DNA of 64,000 nucleotides from Periplaneta americana (taxonomy: Eukaryota; Arthropoda; Insecta; Blattodea; Blattidae). Where the stretch lies: positions 100,071,001-100,135,000 of the forward strand of contig NC_091117.1 in assembly GCF_040183065.1 (NCBI RefSeq). The letters run 5' to 3'. The notes beneath the pieces are model-generated. The model did no database searches, had not been told where the DNA came from, and saw nothing but the letters and a program-made list of their open reading frames with translations. Below, in pieces: positions 44,438-56,212 of this stretch (its first letter is position 1; every line of letters starts with the position of its first letter). The position numbers and the translations under genes are program-made.

Positions 44438-45924
44438 AATTTGGATTTAGGAAAAATAAAGGCACAGAAAATGCAACATTTAGTTTAACTGACAAAATTC
44501 TGGAGGCAGTTAATAAAAAATTACAAGTTGGAGGGATTTTCTGTCATTTATCCAAAGCATCTAACTGTATAAATCATAAAATGCTACTAGATAAATTAGA
44601 TTATTATGGAATTAAAGATGTTGCACATCAATGGTTTCACTCATATCTCATAGATAGGAAACAAAGTTGAGATCAATACAGCTATGAAATCTGCATAGAC
44701 ATGGGGAACTATTAATAATGGAATTCCTCAAGGATCAATATTAGGTCTCCTACTTCTTTTAGTGTTTATAAATGATCTTGCCCCCCTAATAAAAGATGTA
44801 GGTCATCCCATATTATTTGCAGATGACACAAGTATAGTAATTACAGCCAATAACTCCAACACATTCCAATCTTCAACAGAGGAAATTCTCTTCAAAATAT
44901 GTGACTGGTTCTCAGTCAATAAATTGGTATTAAATTGTAACAAAACTAACATAATTCAATTTAAATCCTGTCCAAATTCAACCTCGCAAATTTCTAGCGC
45001 AATAATTAACAATAGATCCCTATTAGAAACAACAACAACCAAATTTCTTGGCTTAAAAATCGATAATGTGTTAAATTGGAAAAATCATATTAAAGAAATT
45101 ACCCCCAAACTAAATTCAACTTGTTTTGCTATTAGATCTATGCAAAAGATAGTAAATATCAATACCTTAAAAACAATATACTTTGCATACTTCCACTTGG
45201 TAATGAGTTTTGGAATAATATTCTGGGGAAATTCCACAGATAGTAACAGTATATTTCTATTACAAAAAAAAAAGAGAAATTAGAATAATAGTAGGTGCCA
45301 AATATAGGGAATGTGTAGGACTATTTAAAAAAAACTACAAATAATGCCCATGGCATTATTAATCTTTCTCGTATGTAATCGTGAAAACTTTGTAACTAAT
45401 TCAACAGTTCATAGCATAAATACATGTAAAAAAAATGACTTTCATACTCCATCGGCAAGTCTATCGTGCTATCAAAAAGGAGTGTATTATATGGCAGTAA
45501 AAATTTTTAATAGCCTCCCTATCAATATAAAAAATGAAACTCAAAACATAAGATTATTTAGGGCGAAATTAAAGAAGTACCTAATTTCTCACGCCTTCTA
45601 TTCTGTAGGTGAATTCATGACATTCAATAACACTTCATGAAACTGATACTAAAACTATGTGTTGTACTAGTAGACTATATTGTAAATCTCGTCTGTATAT
45701 ATATTTAATCTAGACTGTGACTATAAATTAAGACTTTATAATAGTATTAAGTTTTTTGACTTGTTCCATATTCTAGCTGTAAGCAATGTATGAATACCAT
45801 GGAATGTTAATAAATACAATACAATACCAGTAGGCTGTGTTTATTACTGTTGAGTTCCTGTTCCTATTGTGTGTTGTAGATGGCTTGTGTTCATGTAACT
45901 GATTTGAGATTTTTTATTAATGTT

Positions 45925-46085
45925 AACGATATTGGTGGTTGAGGCGGTGATGAATCATGGCATGCAAATTTTCAATCCAGCATTTGCCTTTGTGACTGAG
46001 GGAAACCATGAAAAACCCGGAATTTGAACCCAGGACCTCCTGAATGCGAGTCTCAAATGCTACCGTCTGAGCCAACTCGCTCAGT
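45925..46085 (-). repeat. tRNA-derived SINE (family of 345-510)
   Basis: The - strand has a tRNA-like head (GAGCGAGTTGGCTCAGACGG, GGGTTCAAATTCC) followed by the body shared with 345-510. Confidence 0.65.
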
Positions 46086-46269
46086 AGAAAAAAATTAATT
46101 ATTGTTATATGTGTTTTTGATGTGAATATTACATAGACCCCAAGTCAAGCCAGATATTTACCACCCCAGTGAATGGCACCTCATTGTTGAAGAATTAGCA
46201 TTCCTTGTCATAAACACATTTGTTATGTATGAGTGAACCAAAGCAAAATATAGTAGGTATATTTTAACT

Positions 46270-46580
46270 ACATCAATTACAAGCCAACATGGTGGTCCAA
46301 TGGTTAGAGTGCTGGACTCATAATTCTGTGGACCTGGGTTAAATCTTCAGCATACCCCTAACTTACGATTTGTGTTGGACAAGTTCATGATTCAGGTAAC
46401 GCAAAGGTTTGTATCCCCTTTGCCATCCCAACAAATCTTTATCACCTCATCCGCAGGTGTAGCATAGACAAGCCACCTATGGTGCACTCTAGCTGATGAC
46501 TCTGCTGGTAAATTGGCCTACACAACTGGCTTCATACAGGTGAATGGCGAACAGTCAAGTACCCGCCATTAGACACACAA
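46270..46580 (+). repeat. tRNA-derived SINE, distinct family
   Basis: A tRNA-like head (ATGGTGGTCCAATGGTTAGA, GACCTGGGTTAAATC) is followed by a body unlike the other SINE families here. It is a single copy in this window. Confidence 0.55.
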
Positions 46581-46734
46581 AAATGTAACTGTTATCAGAT
46601 CAGTACTAAGGAAACATACATATTACTAACATGGAATGTAGAAACATAAGAGAAAATACAATTCTTAAGGATTTACAATAATTCAACTTACAACTTTCTG
46701 GAATAGTAATGAAATGGAATTTACGGAAGGGGGG

Positions 46735-47105
46735 CATTATAACCCAGGACTGCGACCTATTACGATCTATTGTGCTAACCCACAAGCTAGGCACATTTCC
46801 AAACCCACACCAGCTGATTACACTAAGGTTCGCTGTGTATCCAGGTTTTGAGCAGGCAACCCTCATCCCTAGGCCAACCCCCTCCTTGCATTGCCAGCTG
46901 GTGATCGGGAAATGCTATGGAATGATGACGAAATGGAGAAAAGGTGATGGAATGATGGAGATGCCTAATATGGGGAAAAATGGGAGAATCTCGAGAAAAA
47001 CCCGAACTGGGACCTTGTATGACACAAGTGTCACCTGAACAGACTCAAACCCGGGCCACTTGTGTGACAGGCTGGAGATCTGACCACTTAGCCATGCAGG
47101 GGTTG
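46735..47105 (-). repeat. SINE-like repeat with tRNA-like head
   Basis: On the - strand from 47105 it reads CCCTGCATGGCTAAGTGGTC and GGCCCGGGTTTGAGTC, A- and B-box-like elements. A body with purine-rich stretches follows. Confidence 0.55.
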
Positions 47106-47154
47106 GACTAGCAATGAGTAATCTGACATAGCTGATACGTCAACATTGATTTAG

Positions 47155-47395
47155 CATTTATACAAGAGCCCTACAACATATACAATAAAGCCCCACAATA
47201 TATTATACAACAAATTGACTGGGGTAATTAAATTGCTTAAAACCTATGTACATGGAAAAGGCACAAAAAAGAGCAGTAATTCTGATGAATACCAGTAACA
47301 CTTAGAAAATCTGTTTTCAGCTGAAGATAGGCAAAGCGTAGCAACTAAAATACAATATAGAAACATTAAATACTACGAAATAAGTGTTTATTTCG
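47155..47395 (+). repeat. Dispersed repeat, first copy
   Basis: It matches 59727-59801 plus 60719-60868 (ACAAGAGCCCTACAACATA, AGAGCAGTAATTCTGATGAA, GAAACATTAAATACTACGAA). The second copy is split by the foldback element. It is non-coding and of unknown class. Confidence 0.75.
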
Positions 47396-47879
47396 ACAGC
47401 TTGTATCCCTGCTATAAGTAAATGGAGCATCAACACTCGAAGATCATAATGTCATGCACTGTTGAGTGATAGTTCGCAACCAAGCAGTGTGGAACACAAG
47501 ACCAAATTATTTTCTTTCAAGTGATTGTGCAGTGTTATGAAGTACAGTGTGGAACAGCATGTTTTCATATAAATATGATACTTTCATGGAGTGTGAATTG
47601 TAGAGAGTGCGTAGAAAATTTCGGTAGAAATATCCAGAATGTCCAGTTCCATGGAGGAGTATAATTTATAAACTGGTAGCAAAATTCAGAAATACAGGTT
47701 CAGTTTTGGTCTAGAAGAGAGAAAGGAGACAACACCTGTTAACTGAGGGAACATTAGAAGACATAGGGAATAGGCTAGGGCTAGAAAATAGTCTGGTAAA
47801 ATCGCCCAATAAATAGGGATATCACCAACATCTGTGCATGTCGCTACTACATTTTTAAAACTAAAGTCCTACAATTCAG

Positions 47880-48530
47880 ATGTGCAGTATAATCCGATAG
47901 CCAGGCACGACTAAATTATTGTATGTGGTTTCAACAATTGGTACACGATGAAACTCTTGACCCCTATTTAACGTTTTCTACTCATTAGGGATGGTTCCAT
48001 TTGAGTAGTTATGTTAATAAGCAAAATGATAGTCATTGGAGTAGTAATATCCACACTAGTCTAAAAGTTTCTCTCTTCGACCAACGGAGTATAGTGTGCA
48101 TAAGTGTGTGTATGATAATTGGACCCATATTTTTTTAAGGAGACAGTGAATTCGCGTTATTATGTAAACAACATATTCCTGTTCTCAATGAACTAACAGA
48201 TGAGGAAAAATCGTACCGATATTTTATGCAGAATAATCCAACTGTTCATACCGTGGACATTTTCATGAGAGAAATAAATGCACTTTTTGGTGGCACTTTT
48301 GGCCAAGGAGCTCTGTTTTAAAATCCTTGTGACTTTTATCTGTGGGGGAATTTGAAAAGACGTGTGTATGGAAATAATCCGCATTACATCAACAAACTCA
48401 AAAACAATATACAATGCGAAGTTCGAGCAATACAGGCAGAAGAGTTTCATCAAGTGATCGCAAATGTGTTTAAGTGACGTGAAATGTATCAAGCAGCTGA
48501 GGGTTGTCATTTTGAACTAGTGGTGGGATG
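47880..48530 (+). pseudogene. Mariner-like transposase remnant
   Basis: Frames on the + strand give MWFQQLVHDETLDPYL, GWFHLSSYVNKQND, IIGPIFF, LNELTDEEKSYRYFMQNNPT, then NPCDFYLWGNLKRRV and GNNPHYINKLK. This is the order of the catalytic half of a Tc1/mariner-type transposase. The expected D in the (Q)DGAT motif reads QNNPT, and many stops are present. Confidence 0.75.
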
Positions 48531-48539
48531 TGATTTGAA

Positions 48540-48760
48540 GACCTGTGATTTTGCCACTGTGATAGATTTGTCACTGGTTCAGACTGTGACTACAGTTCTA
48601 AAATCATAGCTCTGATAAATTGTCATCTCTGCCCAGTATATGTGACTCACAACGAAGGTGACTCATGTACATAACAGGTCCAGAGTCCAGACAATTGCAA
48701 GTCAGAAGATTAACTTGAATGACAATATAACTGGATTCTTGAAGCCAAAAGAACAAGATG
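48540..48760. other. Short spacer before LINE A
   Basis: No feature recognised. Confidence 0.4.
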
Positions 48761-48836
48761 GCAGCAATTCAGAAGCTAGGAGAGTGCAGTCGGGTTTTTT
48801 GTGTGCTCCGTGGTGTGAGTTACTACAGTCTTAATA

Positions 48837-49567
48837 ATGGGTAGAAGCAAGGGTGCAAACTGTGAAGGAGGAAGTGGGAAGGATAATCAGATTATTTCCA
48901 CCCTCAAACTTATGTTTGAGGATCTTAAATCTTCAGTGCAGATGGAGATGATGAACTAAGAAAATCAGTTGAATTCATGTCTTCCAAGTTCGACAGTCTT
49001 AGAGAGGAATTGGCGCACACAAGACATGAACTCAACTCCACACAGGAGGAGATGAAGAGGCTAGTGAAAGAAAATGACCATCTCAAACAGGAAGTGAGTG
49101 ATCTGCAGCAGTACACATGCAGAGACAATATAATGTTAATTGGAGTTCCGGAGATCGATGAACAATCAACTTATGAAGTCATAGGTGGTAGTGAATTGGT
49201 GCAACATGATGTAAGCATAGCACATCGTATACCATCCAGGCCAGGAAAGACGCGTCCTATTGTCATCCGCTTCACAAAGAGAAGTCATGATGAATGGCTC
49301 CAGCTGTTCAGAAATGAGCCCAAGAAAGACGACAGCGGTCCTGGGATTGCGACAAAGAAAGTCAACAGGGAACTTCCGGCAGGAAGAATCACAGCAGGTG
49401 ACCAACTGACAGCAGTGACCAGAGACCTTTTGAACAAGACAAGGGATGCAGCACGCCTGAAGAATTATAAATTTGTATGGACAAGAGATGGTAAAATATT
49501 TGCAAGAAAAGATGAAGCCAGTCCCATGAGTAAAATCACTAATGTTGACAATGTAAATAATTTGTAA
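48837..49567 (+). pseudogene. LINE A ORF1 (coiled coil plus RRM-like)
   Basis: The start at 48837 gives MGRSKGANCEGGSGKDNQII. A frameshift near 48950 moves to the frame with DELRKSVEFMSSKFDSLREE, which runs to a stop at 49567. A coiled coil (about the first 50 residues of the long frame) is followed by DNIMLIGVPE and RPIVIRFTKRS, the pattern of LINE-1-like ORF1 RNA-binding domains. Confidence 0.8.
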
Positions 49568-49619
49568 ATACTATTGTGTCAGTAACCACGTTTAATTATA
49601 CAATATAATTGACTTAACA

Positions 49620-51412
49620 ATGGCTAGTAATACTATATTAAATGAAATCCATCAGTGCGAATTTAATAATAATAATAACACAATGGTTTTTAACGATTTA
49701 CTTCACTGCAATGAGTATATTACCAATATACTATCAGATCTTGAAATATTTCACTTAAACATTCGTAGCATCAACAAAAATTTTTCCGAACTCTGTGTTT
49801 TACTTAATAATTTTTCCTTTTACTTTGATAATATAGTTTTAACTGAAACCTGGCTTGATCATGACTCTGGCTATGATAATAATGGTTATAAAAAATTTGT
49901 GAAAAGTAATAAGTATAATAAATGTGATTGTATAGTTGTATATTTTAAGGAAAACATCGTAGTGTTAAGCGATATTGACATTTCCCATTGCAACGCTATA
50001 CATTTTCAATTAACACTTATGTTAGCTAAGCAAGTTAAACGTGACCCACAAAACATTGTTTTATTAAATTATTACAGAAAATATACAAATATTCTCACTA
50101 ATGTTATAAGAAATCAGAGAATCAAATATTATTCTGAAAAATTTAACAAAAATAAAAATGATCCAAAGCAATTTTGGCAGACCATAAACGAAGCTACTGA
50201 CACTCAATGTAATAAAAATAGTACATTAAAGTCGAAATGGAATAAAAATTTAAAATAAGGAAACTAACGCAAACGAATTTAACGATCATTTTACTAATGT
50301 AAGTCATGACATCATATCTAATATAAAAAAGAAAGTATTTAATACTCATCACTATAAACTTACTTATAATAAAAGTATATCATCTATGTTTATGTTTCCT
50401 GTAAACGAATGTGAAATCATTAATATTGTAAACAGTTTGAAAAATAATGTGGCTCCTGGTATTGATGGTATTACAACAAACACCCTGAAACTTATTATCG
50501 AAGTTATTTCTAAATCACTTGCCTTTATATTTAATTTGTGCATATCTCAAGGTGTATTTCCCTCACCCCTAAAACATGTTGTGGTGATACCAATTCACAA
50601 GTCTGGTGACAAAAATAATCTTAATAATTACAGACCCATTTCACTATTACCCAGTCTCTCTAAAGTATTTGGAAAAATGTATAATAATACAGTTAATACA
50701 ATTTTTAGAAAAAAAATAATAATAAACTACTAAATGATAATCAATTTGGTTTCAGAAAAAATTTGTGCACTGATGATGCTATTATGGCAGTTACTTCAAA
50801 AATAATTCAACAATTAGATGTCGGAAATAAATGTCTAGGAATTTTTCTAGACTTACAAAAAGCTTTCGATACAGTCAATCACAATATACTTTTGAATAAA
50901 ATGGATAGATTGGGAATTAATGGAATGGCCTTAAAATTATTTAAATCTTACTTAAGCAACAGAACTCAAGCAACTAAAATAAATTATCGCCTTAGTGAAT
51001 CACGTAACATTGATATAGGTGTACCTCAGGGGACGATTTTAGGTCCTGTTTTGTTTTTAATATATATCAACGATTTACTTAAAATTGATATTGAGAAATA
51101 ATCTGGTACTCTGTATTCTTATGCTGATGATACTGTGGTTATATTTAGCGGTTCGAGTTGGAATGAAACTTATCAAAATTCTAACAGTGGTATTAACATT
51201 ATTAAAGAATGGCTGGATGCTCACTTACTTTCGTTGAACGTTTCTAAATCAAAATTAATATCATTTTCATTAACATCACATGGCCTTGAACAACTAAAAA
51301 TAAATAATAACAGAAGTATAACAATACATGATTGTAACCTACCTACTTGCTCATGCAACGCTTTGAGTATATCCTCACAAGTTAAATATTTGGGCATTAT
51401 TATTGACCAACA
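49620..51412 (+). pseudogene. LINE A ORF2, endonuclease-RT part before the insertion
   Basis: It begins with an APE-type endonuclease (FHLNIRSINKNFSELCVLLN, LTETWLDHDSGYDNNGY), which jumps after HFQL straight into the pre-RT linker (QFWQTINEAT). The catalytic second half of the endonuclease is therefore missing. The RT follows with APGIDGITTNTL, PIHKSGDKNNLNNYRPISLL, FLDLQKAFDTVNHNIL, GVPQGTILGPVLFLIYIND and YADDTVVI. Frameshifts occur near 50260 and 50710, and a stop near 51100. Confidence 0.85.
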
Positions 51413-51559
51413 TTTTTATTTATTTATTTATTTATTTCATTCCAAAGACTATACAATGCAGCATAGGAAAATGTCATGAGCAATATGTTCATAAGTTACA
51501 TACAAGGAAATAATCACATTATATAATATCATGGACAATTCTCCTTAAAAGTTATGCAG

Positions 51560-54417
51560 CTATATAGAGTTAAAATACTCACCAATATTATATAGTGACA
51601 AGTCTGTTAATTTATTTTTAATGTCTTTCTTAAAAAGCCTCAAGCTTAAATGTCTAATATTGCCGGGTAAAACATTATATAACTTTTTACAAATCTCTAC
51701 AAAGCTGCTATTAGTAGTAGTGTAATTACATTGTCCTTTTCTTAAATCATTTTTATGCCTTGTAGAATAGCTATGCACTGAGCTATTTGTAGTAAAATTA
51801 TTAATATTTGTTTGTACATACATTAAACAACTTAAAATATACAAAGACGGTACAGTTAAAATTTCAAGTCTCCGAAATAAAGGTTTACAGTGTGTATGGT
51901 TATCAACATTACAAATTATTCTTACTGCCCACTTTTGTAGTTTCAATAACTTTATTATTTTGGGATCATTACCCCAAACTATTATTCCATACGTCAGATG
52001 GCTATGGATATAAGCATAGTATACGGATTTTAGCACTTCAACACTAACATTTTTTTTAATTTCCTTAACATAAGAATACCTTTGTTGAGTTTCTTAGATA
52101 ATATGTCAATATGACAGTCCCATTTAAGTGTAGATTGTATATGCACTCCTAAAAATGTGACAGATTCTTTACAATTGATTCTATTGTTTAAGGAAAACTC
52201 TAAGTTCTGTATCTTCTCTTTGTTTAAGCAAAGAGAATTAGCTGAACACCAATCTTCTATTTTTCGGTTGATTGCATCAAGATCATTAATAATTTTCAAT
52301 CTATCGTATCCAGTAATTGTTATAGCAAGATCATCCGCATATAAATATGACTTTATGTATTTGCCATCAATTATATAGGGTAAGTCATTTACATAAATAA
52401 TGAATAAAATCGGTCCCAAAATAGAACCCTGCGGTACACCAATATTAGTAGTTGTGTATTGAGAAAAACTGTTACTAAAATATACCGTCTGTTGCCTATT
52501 GTTTAAATAATTCTTAAAAAATTTTAAAGCTAATTCACTAAAACCATAAAACTTCAATTTCATTAAAAGTATTTCATGAGAGATACTGTCAAATGCTTTT
52601 GACATGTCATAAAATCGACTTAAAACATGCATTTTACCATCAATATTTTCAATGCATAGTTTAACAAAATTCACAACAGCATCAAAAGTTCCCTTACGAG
52701 CCCTAAAACCATACTGACATTGGGAAAACAAATTATTATTTTCAAAGACACCTAACAATTGCTTATTAATAATTACTTCAAACACCTTAGATATGACAGG
52801 TATAATAGATATTGGGCGATAATTATTATAATCAGATCTAGATCCTTTTTTATATATTGGTATAACTTTAACATATTTGAGACACTCAGGGAAAGTGCCA
52901 ACATCTATACAAGAGTTAAATAAATAAGTTAGAATTTCTGCAATATTTAATGCAGCTAATTTAATTATTGAGGAATTCAAAACATATATGTCATAAGAAT
53001 TACTATTGCTTAATTGAAGGATAGTAGTGTATACTTCCTCAACAGTAGTCATCCTAAGACTCAACTCAGAGTGAGTCCAGTTATTATTACCAAATGCCTG
53101 GCACAAATAATCTTCAACATTATTCTTGGCTTGTGGAATACCATTGACAATCTCAGTTAATTTGTCCGTAAAAGAAGAATTAAAACCACTTGACGTAAGT
53201 TTAGTATCAATATAATTACATTTATCATTATTGTTTGTCAATTCTTTTATTATAGACCAGACTGATCTACTTTTATTATTAGAGGAAGTGATTCTAGTAG
53301 AATTATACCTCAATTTAGTAACATTTATTTCTCTCTTGTACAATCTCTTAAGTTCATAATATTTACTCCTGAATAATTGATGCCCAGTACGTTTAAATTG
53401 ATCATAGAAAATTATACACTTTTCTTTGAGCTTCATTAAATCATTGCCATACCATTTCGGTTTAGTTATAGTAATATTATCATCATTAGTATATATTGTT
53501 TTGACAGGAAATGCCATATCAACAATAGTTAAAAACGTATTTAAAAATCACTGAAACGTATCATGTATCGTAGTTAAGGAGTACAAAAATAGCCAATTTA
53601 CTTGACTTAACAAGTAACAAAAATATGCAGATGCTAATTCATTAATAGGTCTAAAAACCTTAACAGATTTTGTGTTTTTATTGTGTGTACTCTTCTGTGA
53701 ACTTAAATTATTAACTTTCATTACTATACTATTATGATCAGAAAGCAATGAATTTTCTACAAAAGAATCAATTTTGTTAATATCAATTGATGTAACAATA
53801 TTATCAATACAAGTTCCTACATTAGTATATCCAGGTCTTGTAATATCCAGTACAATGTAATTAAGTCCATAACTAAATAATAAGTTGACAAATTCTAATT
53901 TTTGTTGACTTTCAACTAAGAGATTAACATTAAAATCAGCACCTATAACTATTGAGGCATTAGATTTATTTCTGTGGAATGACATTTGCAAAATATTATT
54001 TAAAATTTCAATAAAATCATAAAAAATTTTCTCATCAGGTATTCGATAAAGCGATATACATATACAATTAATTTCCTTAATATATACAGCAGATATTTCA
54101 GATATTTTGGAAAGTGACAGATTAACTAGATATTTAAGTTCAATACTATGGATTTCATTTTTAATAAATATAGCTGAACCACCACATTTACCAGACACCC
54201 TACAATATGCACTAGCAAGATAGAATCCAGGGATTTTTAAATTAGTTATTTCATCAAGACTCAGCCAATGTTCACATAATAATAAAATATCTATATTAAA
54301 TTTTATACTTATTAAAATAAGTTCCTCAATTTTTCCTAGGATACTTTGCATGTTCCACTGCACTAGAACATACGTATTTACATAATCAATATTATCTAGT
54401 TTATTTGCTGAAGTCAA
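51560..54417 (-). pseudogene. LINE B ORF2: endonuclease and reverse transcriptase
   Basis: The endonuclease (54417-53548) has VLVQWNMQSILGKIEEL, LLCEHWLSLDE, IVIGADFNVNLL and LLSDHNSIVMK. After one in-frame TGA at 53548 the same frame continues as the RT (to 52030): YKKGSRSDYNNYRPISIIP, QYGFRARKGTFDAVV, SRFYDMSKAFDSISHEIL, GVPQGSILGPILFIIYVND and YLYADDLAIT. After a frameshift in an A run near 52040 the thumb (VYYAYIHSHLTYGIIVWG) continues to 51560. All catalytic Asp residues of the RT are present; one stop and one frameshift separate it from an intact ORF. Confidence 0.92.
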
Positions 54418-54482
54418 CTTACATGTATCCTGATTTTGTAATTCTGGGGATTCATGAATCTGTACATTACTAAATGTACCAT

Positions 54483-55376
54483 CTAAGTTGAGTCCTTTTC
54501 TAAGTTCTGTCTTCTTAAAAAATACCTAGTAACCAGAACACCTGCCGGCCACACGTCAGGATTCAGCGCCTTATCCAAGTTTTCCATATTAATAGTCACT
54601 TTGAATGATGAGTAATATTCAGGATATTTACTTTTCAGTGAATCACATATTACCTCAGGAAAAATGTCTTTTACAAAATCAATAAGCATGTTGCTCGTCG
54701 TGGTAGGATCTAACCTAGACACAAAAAGGAATGCTTTTTTGGGTACTGTTTTTAATTTGCTGTCTTTATTAGTATTTTTTCCATTTACGACTATTCGCTT
54801 CTGATGTTCAACTTGTTTAACACCTCGTTTAACCACAGTTGTCCATTTTCTTGTTTACCACTCGGTTCGCTGCCCTTTATGTCGTCTTTACCAGGTTCCA
54901 TATTGATATCATGCATTAATATGGGGTCCGAACTAACAGGAATACTAACTGTTGTTTTGGAATTTTTCGAATTCATAGAACAATTGGTACTTTTGTTGTC
55001 CACACGCAAATTCGAGGTTAGAATATCACTATCACTGATATCGCATATTACTTGACTATGCTGTTTAGTCTCATTTATTAATAGCCTTGAACAAGTAAAC
55101 TGTATCACGGACACTGTCAAAGCTAACTGATCTGTTAGAATTTTAACTTTTTCATGCAATTCTTTAATTACGCAGTCCTTTTGTTCAATAAGATACTTAA
55201 TTATACGAACATCAATTTTGTTTTGATCATCCGCCATTTCCTTTAAGGCATCGTAGAACCCACCTTCAGTATTTAAATCTACTGTCACTTCACTATCAAT
55301 TGCACAGCACTTAATATTGTTATCGTCAATAATAGACTTTCCCTTCACGTTGCCTCCCTTTCCACGATCCGACATG
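54483..55376 (-). pseudogene. LINE B ORF1
   Basis: The likely start is MSDRGKGGN at about 55376. The first frame runs to 54791 and includes an acidic, coiled region (IIKYLIEQKDCVIKELHEKV). Near 54836 the coding sense shifts to the frame ending at 54483, with KAFLFVSRLDPTTTSNMLID and SFKVTINMENLDKALNPDVW, an RRM-like pattern followed by a C-terminal W..G motif as in ORF1 proteins of jockey/CR1-like elements. A single frameshift separates the halves. Confidence 0.75.
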
Positions 55377-55389
55377 ACATATGGTTCCA

Positions 55390-55939
55390 GACGTCTCGAC
55401 TGGGACAAGCATATCTCCTTCCTGTGTAACAGATTGCGTAAAACAATCCACAAATTTTCCATTCTACGCTCTTATTTACCTGTTTATGTTCTGCGTACTG
55501 TGTACTTAGCTCTGTTTCAATCAATAATTCAGTATAGTATGGTATATTAGGTTGGGGAGGAATGGCAAAATCGACTCTCGATCCTTTAAATTTGCTCCAA
55601 AAAAGAATTATCAAAATTTGTCTACATAAACCTTTTGATTACCCAACAAAATTAATTTTTCAGGAATTTGGTGTATCAAATCTAGAACAAATTTATAAAC
55701 AAACATTGCTGATTTACTTCCATAAAAATCACAATAAATTTAAATTTGATTCTCATGAATACCATACGAGACAAAACTACAGTTTCTTCCTAAATATTCC
55801 CAAATGCCACACAACTGCTGGATTAAAACACAGCATGAATTTTGGACCCAAAATATATAATGCATTAATTAGAGCTTACCCTGAGCTAAGTACACTTAAT
55901 ACACATAGATTTAAGAAACAAATCAGATTAATTATTTAA
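55390..55939 (+). pseudogene. LINE A ORF2, C-terminal part after the insertion
   Basis: It encodes LDWDKHISFLCNRLRKTIHK, ILRSYLPVYVLRTVYLALFQ, then after a frameshift LNLLQKRIIKICLHKPFDYP and HEYHTRQN, the usual thumb and C-terminal pattern of LINE RTs. It continues the frame left at 51412. Confidence 0.85.
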
Positions 55940-56212
55940 GCTAATTGAGTTAAAAACTGATACTCTAATATTCATGTAGGCACTTTTGTATTTTCTATTT
56001 GTATATAGACCCTATTATTACATGCTGTATGTATTTTATCATTTATTAATGTTATTGTACTCAATGAACTCTCTTAATTTTGTGATATATTTTGTATAAC
56101 TGATCTGAACTGCGCCCGAGCACAAGCTTCTGCTCTTTCAGGCTGCAATGCCTAATGTAGCTCAAGTGTAAAGTATTAAAAAATAAATTAATTAATTAAT
56201 TAAAAAAAAAAA

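Larger units (their letters stand above)
40490..45830 (+). mobile_element. LINE D, split by a DNA transposon and a MITE
   Basis: Before the insertion, 40490-40650 encodes DNLNIPQDNVTNSLDSLTQY. After it, from 43901, come KNLKSKNSSGYDEITSKIL, YRPISLLPVFSKIFEK and EQF; then a MITE; then GFRKNKGTENATF. Further on are NGIPQGSILG, LLFADDTSIVI and the thumb (KFLGLKIDNVLNWKNHI). It ends in a 3' UTR with an ATACA-type tail near 45830. The fingers, palm and thumb of the RT are all present, with frameshifts near 44670 and 45270. The endonuclease is absent (5' truncation). No RNase H is seen. Confidence 0.85.
51413..55390 (-). mobile_element. LINE B: two-ORF LINE inserted antisense into LINE A
   Basis: The - strand carries ORF1, ORF2 and a 3' tail of AAAT repeats (at 51413-51437 on the + strand these read as TTTA repeats). 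It is close to full length, about 3.98 kb. Its 5' end lies within LINE A's RT between DQH and LDWDKH. A clear TSD could not be seen. Confidence 0.88.
48760..56212 (+). mobile_element. LINE A: two-ORF LINE interrupted by LINE B
   Basis: This + strand LINE has a 5' UTR, ORF1 from an ATG at 48837, and ORF2 from 49620. It is cut at about 51412 by LINE B, resumes near 55390 (LDWDKHISFLCNRLRK), and ends at a stop at 55939. A 3' UTR and an AATT-rich, A-rich tail follow, ending near 56212. It has no RNase H. It carries frameshifts in ORF1 and ORF2 and an internal loss in the endonuclease. Confidence 0.88.
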
